In this document: positions 34,194 to 45,736 of the stretch, one piece after another
How the letters are laid out: each line of letters begins with the position of its first letter
How positions within the stretch are numbered: the first letter of the stretch is position 1
DNA from: Acytostelium subglobosum LB1
Taxonomy: Eukaryota > Evosea > Eumycetozoa > Acytosteliales > Acytosteliaceae
Assembly: GCF_000787575.1 (NCBI RefSeq)
Contig: NW_012236528.1
Span: forward strand, 559,552 to 623,551
DNA length: 64,000 nucleotides
Reading direction: 5' to 3'
The notes under the pieces: model-generated
The model's input: only the letters and a program-made list of their open reading frames with translations
Told to the model about the DNA's origin: nothing
Database searches by the model: none
Position numbers and translations under genes: made by a program

Positions 34194-36046
34194 TTACTTG
34201 AACTTTGGTGACTTGGCAAGGAATGATGCAGAGATGGCAATGAAACCTGCGGCAGTGAATCCAACACCAGCAATCCAGAAGAATCCTTGCTGGAGATTGT
34301 TCTGCGAGGCATAGTTGTCCATGACACGACCAAGTCCAAAGGTAAGACCAGAGATGATGACCGCATAGCATGTGAACAGGAATCCAATGACACTGGCCAA
34401 TGGCGATCCCTCGGCGGGGTCATCCTCATCGATAATCTCGTCGGCCTTGGTGGCGTACTTGACTTGTCCATTGTTGTTGTTGTTGTCTTCGTTGATCTCC
34501 TCAATGTCGTCAATGTCAGAGACATCGTCGGTGTCGAGCGACAGCTCCTCGAGACGGTCTTGCTTGACTTGGTCGTCGTTGGCACTGGTCAATGGGAATG
34601 AGGACTGCAAGAAGGAGAGCAGTGAGATGTCACCGGCGGCCCACGATGAGGAGACAGCGATCCAGCATGGGATGAGGGTGGCGGCAACACGGATTGGCAC
34701 GCCAGCTGGTGGGTAGACGAGGACCCAGACGATCGAGCAGCACAGACCATCGATACGGACCCACCACATTGGGTTCTTGACGTACTTGCCAAACTTGACG
34801 ACGGTGAGGGCGCCCAGCAACTCTCCAAAGTTGGAGCCTCCAGTGAGGATACCAGACAGAGAGCCGTCCTTGAGGACCTTCTTGGCAAACACTGGGAAGA
34901 GGATGTTCTCGAGCACACGGTGAAGCACCTGGGGCACGACGTAGGTTGGGATGATCCACCAGAAGTCTTTGTTGCAGATGAGGGCAGCACCACGACCGAT
35001 GGTCTTGAAGTAGTTGGCGGTCTCGGACTTGATCGAGATGAGAACAGAGAGCACTGGGTGCACCATCTTGGAAGCCTCGGCCTTGATAGCCTCCTTGGCA
35101 CGTGGGAATGGCTCGGTGATGGTGAACATGATGACGGCGGCAACCAGGAAGAATGGAGGCATGAGCACCATTGCGTAGACGGCGCCGAGCTTCTGGATGA
35201 GGACGGTGGAGAGGAAGGCGCCGGCAGTGCCGCAGACCTCGTAGAAGATGTGAACCAGACCGTTGATCTTGGCGAGTCCGTTGGGGTTGTTGCCAAGGAT
35301 CTGTCTTGGGACGAGCTTGCGGCTGACTTCAACCATTCCGACGCCGAGACCCATCACAATGTAGACTGGAGTGACCAACCAGCGGTCCCAGTTTCCAAGC
35401 TTATCGACGGTACCCTTGTATCCAGCCTCAAGCACGAGCAAGAAGGCAGTGATGGCAAACATCATCAAGAACACCATGGAGGTGACACGAGATGGTCTAA
35501 ACTTTCTAATGAATGGTCCAACAAGGATACTTCCAACAGACTATTTGATTGATTGATTAAGTGATTGAGTGAGTGAGTATGATCATGAGCTTTGCCCATT
35601 ATGTTCAAACATACCTGCATAAGGAAGTAGACGATGTTCATGACGGCCAGGAGGGTGACAGAGTTGCCAGATGACTCGAAACGAGTGAGGACGATGAGAG
35701 AGAGTGCCGGGGAGAGAGTCTCAAAGGAGAACTTGTAGAACATTGAGGCAGCAATGAGACGGGTCTCGTTGACATGGTCGACAGAGTAGAACTTGGGATT
35801 CAAGCGAGAACGCTTGGGTGGCAGTGGAGTGTCGTCAAACTTCTTGGTCTCCTTGTTGGCGGAGCTGGTGGTGGTTGTGGTGGTGGTAGTTGTGGATGTT
35901 GAGGCCAAGTTACCAGACTCTACAATCTTAATATCGTCATCAGAGTTGGTCCTGGACATTTCGCGAGCATTATCATCGGCATATGATGTTGGAGCGAGCT
36001 CAATCTCAACGTCATTATTGTTGTTGTTGTTGTTTTCTTGAGTCAT
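34194..36046 (-). CDS. Major facilitator superfamily-like transporter
   Basis: Exons are 35615..36046 and 34194..35540; 1779 nt, 592 aa. The first 95 residues are cytosolic and low-complexity (poly-Asn, poly-Thr). About eleven to twelve hydrophobic helices follow, for example LLAVMNIVYFLMQ, SMVFLMMFAITAFLLVLEAG, WLVTPVYIVMGLGVGMVEV, MVLMPPFFLVAAVIMFTI and FLFTCYAVIISGLTFGLG. The central region has MFS-like loops (GPFIRKFRPSRV), and an acidic poly-Asn loop of about 60 residues sits between the last two helix groups. Codon use is strongly biased to C/G-ending codons, suggesting high expression. I recognise no substrate-specific signature. A spliced 5' UTR with a very long polypyrimidine tract is predicted upstream. 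Confidence 0.75.
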
Positions 36047-36069
36047 TGTGTATATGTGTATATATATGA

Positions 36070-36344
36070 CTAAACAAACGAGAACATGGCAATAATAATA
36101 AATAAATAATATCAGGTGGAATCAGATATAGCCACAATCAATCAATGCGACATCGTTAATAAACGAGCAGATAGCATAGATGATGAATGTGCCATTGAGA
36201 ATAAGAAAGAGAGAGAAAGAAAGAGAAAGAGAAAGAAAGAAAAGAAAAGAAAGGGAGAGAGAGAACGAAGAGAGTAGAAATTGAAAGAGAGAAGAGCAAA
36301 GAGAAAGAGAGAGAGAGAGAGAGATAGGTTGAAGATGTTAATAC
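36070..36344 (-). other. Predicted 5'-UTR intron with long polypyrimidine tract (MFS gene)
   Basis: Read on the minus strand, GCCGAG at 36345-36350 is followed by the donor GTATTAAC, then about 135 nt of nearly pure C/T (plus-strand 36195-36330 is GA-rich), and the acceptor TTTGTTTAG at 36070-36078, 23 nt before the MFS ATG. The signals are seen; splicing is inferred. Confidence 0.5.
36195..36330. repeat. Polypurine/polypyrimidine tract
   Basis: The plus strand is about 135 nt of A/G with few interruptions (GAAAGAGA-type). A second, shorter GA-rich stretch follows at about 36455-36520. Such tracts can form triplex DNA; in the transcript the tract would be pyrimidine-only. Confidence 0.85.
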
Positions 36345-36350
36345 CTCGGC

Positions 36351-37671
36351 CACACGTCAGTGTTGATCAAAGGCTGGGTCAGACCGTACAATAGTAAGGC
36401 TGGCTCGGTGAAAGGGAATTGCACTTGAGTGAGTGGCAGACCTGTCAGAGAGAGAGGTAGGGAAAGGAAAGGGAGAAAGGAGAAATGGAAAGGTGGAGAG
36501 AGAGAGAGAAGAATAGAGAGATGTAGAGATTATCTCTTTTGAGGTTGTTCTTTGTACTTGTTCGCAAGTCTGAAGAATAATAACTGTCGCAACCGGTTCA
36601 CTCTTTAAATGCCAGTACGAATGGAGGGCAGCGAAGGTGGATGTATGGATGGAACTGCTACCGTGCATCCTCCTTCATGCATTCACTGGGCACATCAAAC
36701 ATCGATGTGCGCAAGTGTTGTGTCAAGTGTGTGACAACCACCACTATCAATTATTAATATTATTATTTAATTATGTTATTATTTGGTGATGGTAGAAGGG
36801 GGTGGCACACACATGTATTTGAGGGATACAATGTATTCATTTGCGCTTGACCTGTCAAGAAGGTGATAAAGCCTATCAATGTTTTTTGGCAGGTTACACG
36901 CTTCAAAAAACCATACCCCACTCACCAGCTTTGGACATTGTTTTCGTTTGCAATTGTTTGGGATTGTGATTGCGGGTCTTTTGTCTCATTTGTAAAATCC
37001 GATGGCCTAGGACCAACTCACTCCCTATACTATGCTGGAATCTTTGCAAACCATCAGATCAGCAGTGCACTCGTTTGCCTTCTTTCTTCCACACTCACAA
37101 TAATATTATGCCGAATAAGATTCTTGATTGATTGTTTGTTATTCCTATGACGATTACATGGTGCACTGTTGGTGGAAGACAAGTAGTGTGGAGAGTAAGT
37201 GACACTTTAGATATTTGTAATTCAACAACATAATCGAAACCCTTGGGTTGGGTCTAGATTGGTTCTAAAGTTTCAATTGTTTGGGAGTATAATTCGAATA
37301 GGTGTAGGATCATTCCTTAGACTTTTGTTGTCCAAGAAATAATATTATCCTTCAGTCAAGTTATTATCTGTTGTGATATCAAACGGTCTTTTGCGAACTC
37401 CATTCATTCATTAGAAAAATCCAAAGAACTACTGGTGGTCGTTAGTCGTGCCAAGATTATTGAGATACAGATAAAGTTATATATATCTGAGACAAGGAGT
37501 TATTGACTGTCTGTCCCATCTTCGTTGCATGTGTATGTTTTGAATGGAAACTGGATGGATTTGGGAATAATCAAAGATAGTTTGATGATGAACTTCACAC
37601 ACATCAACCAACTCAATTAATCTCACTTTGGTTGACTTCCGTCATTTGATTGATTGATCGACACACTGTAC
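36351..37671. other. Intergenic, divergent region (MFS / NMNAT)
   Basis: No gene supported. The short frames at 36357-36668 (minus) and 36863-37150 (plus) show no recognisable protein and the second lacks an ATG start. Bases 36880-37130 are free of microsatellites. The last 100 bases lead into the NMNAT start. Confidence 0.55.
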
Positions 37672-38754
37672 ATGTACACAACAACAACATCTGGACGATT
37701 ACAAAGTAGTAGCATTAGACTCTTCATTGGTATCAAACAACAACACCAACTACAACATCATTCCTGTACTATTAAACGTCAATACACCAACACCGCCAAC
37801 AATATAATGACATCATCAGATTATCACCTCCTCACCAACAAACTGAAGCATCAAAGATCCTCTAAACAACCAATCGTATTACTGTCATGCGGTTCATTCA
37901 ATCCAATCACTATAATGCATCTTAGGATGTTTGGTAAGTATGTCTATATGATCATCAACATCATTATGATCATCAACATCATCTCTAACGCCATGATCAT
38001 TGAATGATCATTCATAGAGGTGTGTAAAGACTGGTGTAATAACAATGGATACGATGTAATTGGAGGATATTTGTCACCTGTTGGTGATGCCTATAAGAAG
38101 CCTACATTGATACCATCGAGATATAGAGTGGATATGGTGAACGCTGCACTAGAGTCATCGGATTGGCTCAGTATTGATACATGGGAGTGCAAGAGACCAG
38201 AGTTCACTCCAACTCGACAAGTAATGGATCACCTCTGTGATGTTGTCAACGAACACCTACAGACCGCCAACAACAGTGGACAACCTCCAGTTCAGATCAA
38301 GCTGATTGGAGGTGCAGACATGCTGGGCACATTCAATGTTCCAAAACTATGGGCAGAGACCGATGTATGTTGTTGGACATGTCTCACTCACCCTAGACAC
38401 ATATGCTAACTAACTCATCATCATTAGATGGACATCATAACTTCATCAAAGTATGGACTGTTGTGCTTGGAGAGGATTGGCTCAAACATTAGGGACATCA
38501 TTGCTGAGAACCCGATACTCACAAAGAATGCAGATAATATCAAGGCGATTGATGTTGGTGTACTCAATGATATATCTTCGACAAAGTTGCGCGAGTTGAT
38601 CAGGAATGACAGGTCGATCAAGTACCTCACACCAGACTCTGTCATTGACTACATCAAGCGCAATGACCTCTATCGCACTCTCCCTCCAACTCCCACGCCG
38701 ATCCACACAGCTGCTGCAATCGATATCAGCAGCAGCAGCAGCAGCAACAACTAG
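37672..38754 (+). CDS. nmnat: Nicotinamide/nicotinate mononucleotide adenylyltransferase
   Basis: Exons are 37672..37933, 38018..38364 and 38428..38754; 936 nt, 311 aa. The nucleotidyltransferase signature GSFNPITIMHLRMFE (about residues 73-88) and the C-terminal ISSTKLRELIRNDRSIKYLTPDSVIDYI (SxTxxR motif) identify NMNAT, which makes NAD+ from NMN or NaMN and ATP. KLIGGADMLGTFNVPKLW is the matching central block. From the first ATG there is a 45-residue leader rich in Ser/Thr/Arg/Gln with no acidic residue, like a mitochondrial presequence; a second in-frame ATG (37807) would give a leaderless protein starting MTSSDYHLL. A poly-Ser C-terminal tail ends the protein. Dual targeting is inference. 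NAD+ is the substrate of the PARP encoded elsewhere in the window. Confidence 0.94.
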
Positions 38755-38855
38755 GTTGATCACTCTTCCAGAATTTAGTTCAATGTATAGATCCATGCAC
38801 ATATCTCCATATCTCTCTTTGGTCTGTGTTGTTCTTATTTTATTGATGCTGCAAG

Positions 38856-41150
38856 CTACGAGCTTGGATTTCCTTTGTGCTTCTTGCTGGCCTGTTGCTG
38901 CGTCGGTTGATGATGATGGTGCTGCTGGAAATACTGCTGCTGTTGTAGCTGTTGTTGCATGTGGTGCTGGTCCAGCGTCTGATTGATCGAGCTCATTAGT
39001 TGGCCATTGTTGTTGTTTGGCCACTGTTGATGGTGCAGACCACCGCCACCTCCGCCGCCACTGGCACTGGCGCTTGCGCTGGCACCGGCACTTGTTCCAT
39101 GCAGGATCAAGCTGATGTCATTGTAGGCGTTGTAACTGTCGGGATGATGTGACGCCAGGATGTGTGACTGATGATGGTGTTGGTACGGATTGATCGAGGA
39201 AGCGTGCTGCAGCTGGGAGAGCAGACTCTCGCCACCGCCACCGCTGCTGCCACCTGCGGCACCAGCCATCGCCAAGTTGTGTGCCGAGGTCGCCGTCGAT
39301 GTCTGGAGGTGGCTTTGATTATTCGAGCTCTTCGGTTCCTCAAACACCAATCCTCTATATCGCTTGCCATTGATAAAGACCTCAGCTGTGAATCCCGGTC
39401 CATTGATGTTGCCCTGTACCTTACATGAGCCAAAGATGTCGTCTATCTTGCCCGACAAGAAACCACTGATATATCCTGTTGTTGTTGTTGTCGCGATGTG
39501 TTAGAGAACATGTGGATGGATCAATCAATCAATCAATCAAACAATCAATAACATACCATCACATGGGTTATTGTGATCAGTGAGTGAAATGAAATGCTGT
39601 TGACATATCTGATGGAACATCTCCACCTTCTTGTCGATTGTTAGCTCGGGTGGCTGATAGATCTGCAGCTGTGCTTGTTGTTGCTGATGTTGTTGATGTT
39701 GTTGTTGAAGTTGTTGAAGTTGTTGTTGTTGTTGCTGTTGTTGCTGTTGTTGTTGCTGCTGTAGCTTGCGCTGTTCCTCCTCCGCTGCTGCACGCTTCTT
39801 CTTGGAGCTCGATTTCTTTGGACTCTTGGTGGTGACTGGCGTGGTTGGCGTCGTGCCAGCGGCGACAGGGAATCCAGCAGCTACATTGGGTGCCACAGCT
39901 CCTGGAGCTGCGGCGGTAAGGGTGGCCTTTTGTTGCTGTTGCTGGCTCTGTCTCAGCTTCTTGCTCTCGGTCTGCTGTCGGATGTAGCACTTCTTGCACT
40001 TGTAGGAGCGATTGTAGAACTCGGTCGTGGGCAACTCAGGACTGGTGCCCCACCAGGCTTCGTGCTGGGGATGTGTGCAGGTCTGCGTGCCCACCTGGTC
40101 AGAGTTGGGTGCTTGCTTGGTATCAGAGAGTGGCGTGGATGGCGCCGAAGAAACCAATGGTGAAGATGGTGTGTTGTTGTTCGAGGGCGAACCCGCTGCC
40201 ACTGCTGCGCCGGCAGTGACCTTATATGACAATATGGATGGTGTTGGTTTGGCGATGGATGACTGTGGCTGCAGCAGTGATTGCATCTGTTGTTGTTGTT
40301 GTTCAAGTTGACTATCTACAGGAGTGGGAATGAGTGTGGCGTCCGATGATGGCGCCGTTGTTGTGTTGCCCGATATGTTGGCCAGGACGTTGGAGAGCGA
40401 AGGAATGTCAGAGCCACTCTCGCTGATGCTTAGATTGTTGTTGCCGCCAGCGCCGTTGTTGCTGCCAGGATTGATTGTGGCACTAGTGTTATCATCGCCC
40501 TCGTCAACGACGAATCCACCGCCATCTTGATCGCCATCATCGTCTGCGCCAATAGTACCCAACGATGCCATTGGATTGGGTGATGTCAGCAATATATCAT
40601 GCTGTTTGCTCTTCATGGTGTGATGACTCAATCCATTATGTAGACCGGACAGTACCGAAGCCGATGAGTTCAGTTCATCGACAGAGTTGTTCAACACATT
40701 GCTTATAGAACTCTTCACCTTATTCAACACGGACTTTTGTTGTTGATGTTGTTGCTCATGATGCTTCTCCTCCTCCATCTTTACATCCAAGTTCAACTTT
40801 GACGATGCTGTTGTTGCTTCAGCATTGGTAGAATCGGTAGTATCATTTGCAGCATTTGCAGCATTGGTATTAGCATTGGCTTCAGAGTTGTTGTTTGAGT
40901 TGGATGAGTTGGAAGTAGATGTTGTCTCTGTATCCATTTCTTCATCTTTGTCTGTGTTGTTGTTGTTGTTGTCTGTGTTGGTGTTGTTGGCTGACTCTGT
41001 CTCTGCCTCTACCATTGGCTCTGAGGTGTCTACTGCCTTGGTGTCTGCTGATGTCTCTGATGTCTCTGGCGGCGCATCATGTGTTGGCGTGGTGTTTGAC
41101 GCCACTGGACTCTCAGCTGCTGCATCTTCACACTTTACAGAATCTTTCAT
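38856..41150 (-). CDS. Large N/Q-rich protein with a CxH...CxxC zinc-like motif, unrecognised
   Basis: Exons are 39557..41150 and 38856..39475; 2214 nt, 737 aa, ATG start. The N-terminal half is Thr/Asn/Ser/Glu/Asp-rich and low in conserved look. At about 365-410 is CTHPQHEAWW, then SPELPTTEFYNRSYKCKKCY, a putative zinc-binding unit of the C-H/C-C type found in treble-clef and HNH-like modules. A Lys/Ser-rich basic stretch (nuclear-localisation-like, SPKKSSSKKKRAAAEEE) and a poly-Gln coil follow. A second compact region spans the splice site (about 505-585: LTIDKKVEMFHQICQQHFISL ... GYISGFLSGKIDDIFGS ... GFTAEVFINGKRYRGLVFEE) and looks like an alpha/beta fold. The tail is Gln/His/Gly/Ser-rich. 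The layout suggests a nuclear regulator, but I recognise no family. It converges on NMNAT (101 bp). Confidence 0.8.
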
Positions 41151-41898
41151 TCTTTTTGATGCAAAGATTGTTGTTGTTATTAATGTTTATATTGTGTGTG
41201 AGAAGTGTGAATGGAAGTGTTGTTGTACAATTATTTATAATAATAATATATAATTATCTGTTCGCAATATATATATTTATATCCTATTATGGATGGGACA
41301 CGCCTTTCCAATGAAGGGGTGCGGAAGTGAAGAGATCTAATCTTCTGGTGTTTATATATATATCTATATATCTTGTAACCAAATCAAGATTAGATTGATT
41401 GGTGAAGTTCTATTCTTGTTGTTTGTTGGTAAAAGAATGATGTTATATTTTGTTGATGTTGTTGTTGGTAAATGCAAGTGTTTGTTTGTTTGTTGTGAGT
41501 GCAAAACAGAGTGTTTGATAGTTTTGTCTTGTGTGTTGTGAGTGTTTTGAGCTGTTGTTGTTATTGTTGGTTGCGAACTTGTTTGAATAATGTTGTACGT
41601 GTGTGTGTATGAAGGTGAAGTGTGGTTTTTCAAAATGAAAAATAAAAATAAAAACAATTCAAAATACTACCAATTACAAAAAGTTAGTGAACTTGCTAAC
41701 ACTCGAACTTCACCAACTACTTCTCAAGTGTGAACTTTTGATTTTTTCAATCTTGGGTGAGTCATTGACGCTTTCAAGAGATTTGAATTATTGATTGAAT
41801 GAGTGTTGTGGTGTTGTTCATGAATGCTCTGACGCGTTTGTGATCACTTTAATATACATATTACAAACATACACACACATACACAACATAGATATAAT
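41151..41898. other. Divergent promoter region (zinc-motif protein / TMED2)
   Basis: No gene seen. AT-rich TATATA runs lie at about 41240-41280 and 41350-41372; Gly/Thr-coding-like GTTT repeats lie at 41470-41580. Short minus-strand frames here are low-complexity. Confidence 0.6.
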
Positions 41899-42674
41899 AT
41901 GGCATCAACAAGAACAACAACACTGACATTGACTTTTGTGTTTGTACTGATGGCGTTGGTCGCCCAGTCAAATGCATTCTCATTCAAGGTGCCTGCAAAG
42001 GTGGAGGAATGCATATTCGAGGAGATAGAGATGGATGCGACATTCACCGTGATGTTCCAGGTCACACATGGCGGCTTCAACGACATTGATTTCTCAATCA
42101 TCTCACCAGACAACCGTGTACTGTACAAGGGTCAGCGCGAGTCTGAGGGCACCAAGGTCATCAAGGCCAGTTTCGCAGGTGTCTACAGATTCTGTTTCAG
42201 CAACCAAATGTCATCACTCACCGAGAAGACAATCAGCTTTGCACTCGTACTCAGTGGTACTTCAGAGATTGCAGAGTATGCCAAGAAGGGTAGGTCATTG
42301 ATTGATTGATTGATTGGAGCATGCACTCACTCATACATCACGCATCAATCACGCATCATACAGGAGATATTACCTCACTTGAGAGACAGATTATGGCACT
42401 TTCAGATGGTGTCCAGGCTGTCATGAACGAGCAGACATACATCAGAATGAGAGAGTCCACACATAGAAACAGTAAGTGATTGATTGATTGATTGATGATT
42501 ACACTTTGGATTGTACATGGTTGGCTGACATTATTATTATTATTATTAGCATCGGAAAGCACCAACAGCAGAGTATTGTGGTGGTCAATCTTTGAGGCAT
42601 TCATCTTGGTTGTTATGAGCCTTTGGCAAATATATTACTTGCGTAGATTCTTCGAAGTGAAGCGCGCTGTATAG
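41899..42674 (+). CDS. tmed2: p24 family cargo receptor, TMED2 (p24-beta) type
   Basis: Exons are 41899..42289, 42364..42471 and 42550..42674; 624 nt, 207 aa. A signal peptide ([17 protein letters not shown], cleavage near residue 26) precedes the GOLD domain (about 27-120) with two cysteines (ECIFEEI and YRFCFSN) that form the family disulfide. A coiled coil (about 130-165) and a C-terminal transmembrane helix ([21 protein letters not shown]) follow, ending [10 protein letters not shown]. The diaromatic FF and the RR/KR residues are the COPII/COPI signals; animal TMED2 ends RRFFEVRRVV, so the beta subfamily fits. It works in ER-Golgi vesicles, the same step as Sec22. Length equals the family norm. 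Confidence 0.95.
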
Positions 42675-44594
42675 ACAACAACATCAACCAACAATATTAT
42701 TATAATAAGCAACAGTAGCAGCAGTATATCCTTAATCGAGTCATCTACCAATCGAATCGATCGATGCGCATTCATTCATTCATTCATTCAATCATACACT
42801 ACTCACTTACCTCACTCATTCACTTACCAAAGACAGCGCGATTACCACCACCTCAATATAGCCAAGTGACCAATCAACGATGCCAACCAGAATAAACCAC
42901 AGCGATTGATTGACTAATTGAGGCGACGTATCTAAATGAAGTGGATCATCATTACAATGCAAGTTTGGCGCCCAAACTTATGGATGAATGGATGGATGGA
43001 TGGAAGTTGATGAATCAGGTGATCATCATCAACAAACAACAGTCATCACACCAACCAGTCGATGATTTATACACGTGTCGGGATGGTCACCATACTAGAA
43101 ATTTCGTGAAATCAAGCCTAACCCAAACCAAGGAAACAACAACCATGGTTGTTGAGAGTGAGAAAGTGAGAGAGTGATGGAATGAGTGAGTGATTTGATG
43201 GCAATGGCAAGAGTGAATGAGTGATTTGTGTTGTGATTTGATTGATTGAGGGGCACTGACAGCAACCGTCCTTCCGCCAACCGTCACACCCCTCAATCCA
43301 TTGGGGTTTTATGTATCACTTATATTATTGCCAAATAAGGTCGTCCTTAAGGTTGTGTGTGATGAAGAGCACCAAGTAGTAGTTAGTTGGAAGAAATAAG
43401 GTGGAACATTTTACTTCTCCATCTTGTTATCTACATCAATCAATAGGTTGTGTTTGGAAGGTTGATTGGTGATTGTAGTAGTGTGTGTGTGTGTGTGACT
43501 TTAATGAGAGCTTGCCTCTAGCCACCACTCTAGTGCCTTACCCCCTAGGCCTGACAATGTCAACTTTCGACTGCTGTTGTTTGTTTGTGATTTGCCCAAG
43601 TAACACAACTATCAACACTCGACCAATATCTCTAAATCATTCATACATGATCACACTCTCAAACACACACACAATCCAACATACACACACAAACAACTTG
43701 ATCAACTCAATAATGATTGGTTGATTGATCTCGTGACTGTGGATGATTCGCACAGTGTCCCCACATCTCTCACACACGCACATCCCATACAACACATCCA
43801 GGAACCATCAATTCTCAAGTCAGGTAGACACTATCGAAAAGGCATGTCCGACCCTACTAGAGGCACCTCCCTCTTCCATCAAGGTAAGTAAAGTGATTAA
43901 ATGTGTGTGTGTGTGGACGTCGGGGTCTCTTTGATCACACATCCAGATTATATGTTGTTTGTTGCCATCACTCAATCCATCCATCAATCAATCAATCGAA
44001 TGAATGGGATTCACCACCACAAATCCAATATTAATAGAGGACCTCTATTAATCAAACTTGGACCTGGCGAACTGGGCTTTGGTATCCCCTTCTCTTAAAA
44101 CTATTTGTTGTATGGCTTGCTTTGTCTTTCCTCAAATTGTATCGTGTTGTAGGTGTGAGTTTGATGTAGTAGTTGTTGGTGGCCAATTAATCAATGTTAA
44201 AGTTGTGGGTGTTGCGTAGGCGTCGTTGTCATTGTTATTGTGGATCATCCCTGGCTCTACAAACACACACACTGTTCCTTCCTCACTTAATCACCCTACC
44301 ACCAAAGCAAAGCCCTAAGGCTGTTTGTTATTCCCAAATCAACTACATACCCTGACTCTACCACCAACGGGTACAGTCTACCTTCGATCCAACCTTCCTA
44401 CTTTCCTTCTACCATCTTAGGTATAAGTAATAATTCTTAATAATAATAATAAAGACTATAAGATTAACAGTAATAGTTTCTAAATACATACTAAATAATA
44501 ATAATTACCAAAAATAAAAATAATAATAATAATAATCAATAATCCAAATATTAATTATATCAAACCGAAAGGATATCCAGTGTGTTCAACAACA
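42675..44594. other. Long intergenic stretch
   Basis: No gene confidently supported in 1.9 kb. Contents: (TTCA)n at about 42771-42790, (GGAT)n at about 42986-43004, (TG)n at about 43483-43497, a 47-codon ATG frame that ends exactly at a strong donor (43743-43883, see findings), the perfect inverted repeat at 44030-44052, and (TAA)n A+T-rich DNA at 44430-44550 as a likely promoter for the next gene. Confidence 0.55.
44030..44052. repeat. Perfect 11-bp inverted repeat with 1-nt centre
   Basis: Arms ATTAATAGAGG (44030-44040) and CCTCTATTAAT (44042-44052) around a single A. It sits in the upstream region of the 44595 gene and could be a dimer-binding operator; nothing identical was noticed elsewhere in the window. 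Confidence 0.85.
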
Positions 44595-45509
44595 ATGTTA
44601 TCAGTCACACCAGATATTTCGGAGTATGCCCATATGCGTTCAGGTCGTAATGCCTTGGTCAGGAGTACCGACTCTCCATGTTCACATCAATCACAATCAC
44701 CACAATCATCACCATCATCACAACCATTACCATCATCACAACCATTACCATCATCACAACCAAAGAAAGTTCCAATCAGACCTATACAAGAGAGCCTTGA
44801 TAATCTATACGAAGACATTGGTAATCCACACGACCTAGTCATCATCTCAAAATGTAGAGATGTTCTATTCAGAGTTACATGTGTTCTAAGGGTAATTATT
44901 TAATATAATTATTTAATTATTTATATATTTATTTAGTCCAACAACAATATCTAACTCAAGGAACTTATTAATATATTCTAGAGTATAAAGTCCTACTTTG
45001 AAGGATTCTCAAAGATACCTGTGTCCAATTGGAAATCAGTGGTTGCCAAGATCAATTATTATGTCAAGGTGTTGGATGATATTATATCGGATCAAGAGGA
45101 GATCCATAGCAAGATTATTGGTATTGTTTGTAGCTTGGACAAACCAAGCCAAGACAGACATTGCAGTTTGGTCAGCTCTATCAACATGGTCATTCCAATG
45201 CTTGGCATCCAATCTCGTATCATCACTCTGCTCGATCAGTTGTTGACTGCCCACTCACTCAAGGACACCGAGCTGATCAAGAGTTCAATCAATTCTCTGA
45301 TACGTGTGTTCAATGAACATGACAACAACATCCTCTTTGTCAACTATGAGATGGTGTCCCAACTTACCAATCTCCAAGCCATCCTGGAGCAAGGCATTCA
45401 AGATGACACGATGGAGGAGGTGACCTGCCTCATCGACCTGATGATCAAGTTTGCCTCCGAGACAATCGAGACCATGAGGAATCACTACCAAATAAGTGGA
45501 ATGCTTTGA
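44595..45509 (+). CDS. Unrecognised helical protein with PSSQPL repeats
   Basis: Exons are 44595..44891 and 44982..45509; 825 nt, 274 aa, phase 0 join. The start is the first ATG (MLSVTPDISEYAHM). Residues 30-58 are Ser/Pro/Gln-rich with repeated PSSQPL units. From about residue 65 the protein reads as continuous amphipathic helices (IQESLDNLYEDIG ... ISKCRDVLFRVTCVLRSIKSYFEGFSKI ... VVAKINYYVKVLDDI ... IDLMIKFASETIETMRNHY), without transmembrane segments. I recognise no family. Odd features: an N lies at 45511, two bases after the TGA, and good donor/acceptor pairs follow in the next 140 bases (AATGAGATA|GTAAGT at 45520; TCTTAG|ACTATG|GTAAGT; TACAG), so either the 3' UTR is spliced or the real C-terminus is longer than called. 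Confidence 0.7.
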
Positions 45510-45736
45510 GNAATGAGATAGTAAGTGAGTGAGTGAGATCAACTACAAGCACCGTCTTAGACTATGGTAAGTTGATCATTCATCCATCCAACTAATCGGT
45601 TCAATCAAACAGTGACTAACTTGAACTCATCTCATATACAGTAAATATTCCAACAACCAATGGAAACGACCATTCGGTGCCACTTGTATTAATATATAAT
45701 GATTGTAAATATATATATAAATGACCAGCCAGTTAC

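Noticed and set aside
34589-35552. Overlapping frames up to 247 aa on both strands inside the MFS gene
   Set aside because: A result of the strong C/G-ending codon bias of the MFS gene; none shows a protein family and the real frame has clear membrane helices.
36863-37150. 95-codon plus-strand frame
   Set aside because: It has no ATG start at its beginning, no recognisable motif and no splice-consistent neighbours.
39638-41314. Long open frames on the plus strand (Val/Ala/Leu-rich)
   Set aside because: They are antisense images of the Gln/Asn/Thr codon runs of the minus-strand gene at 38856-41150.
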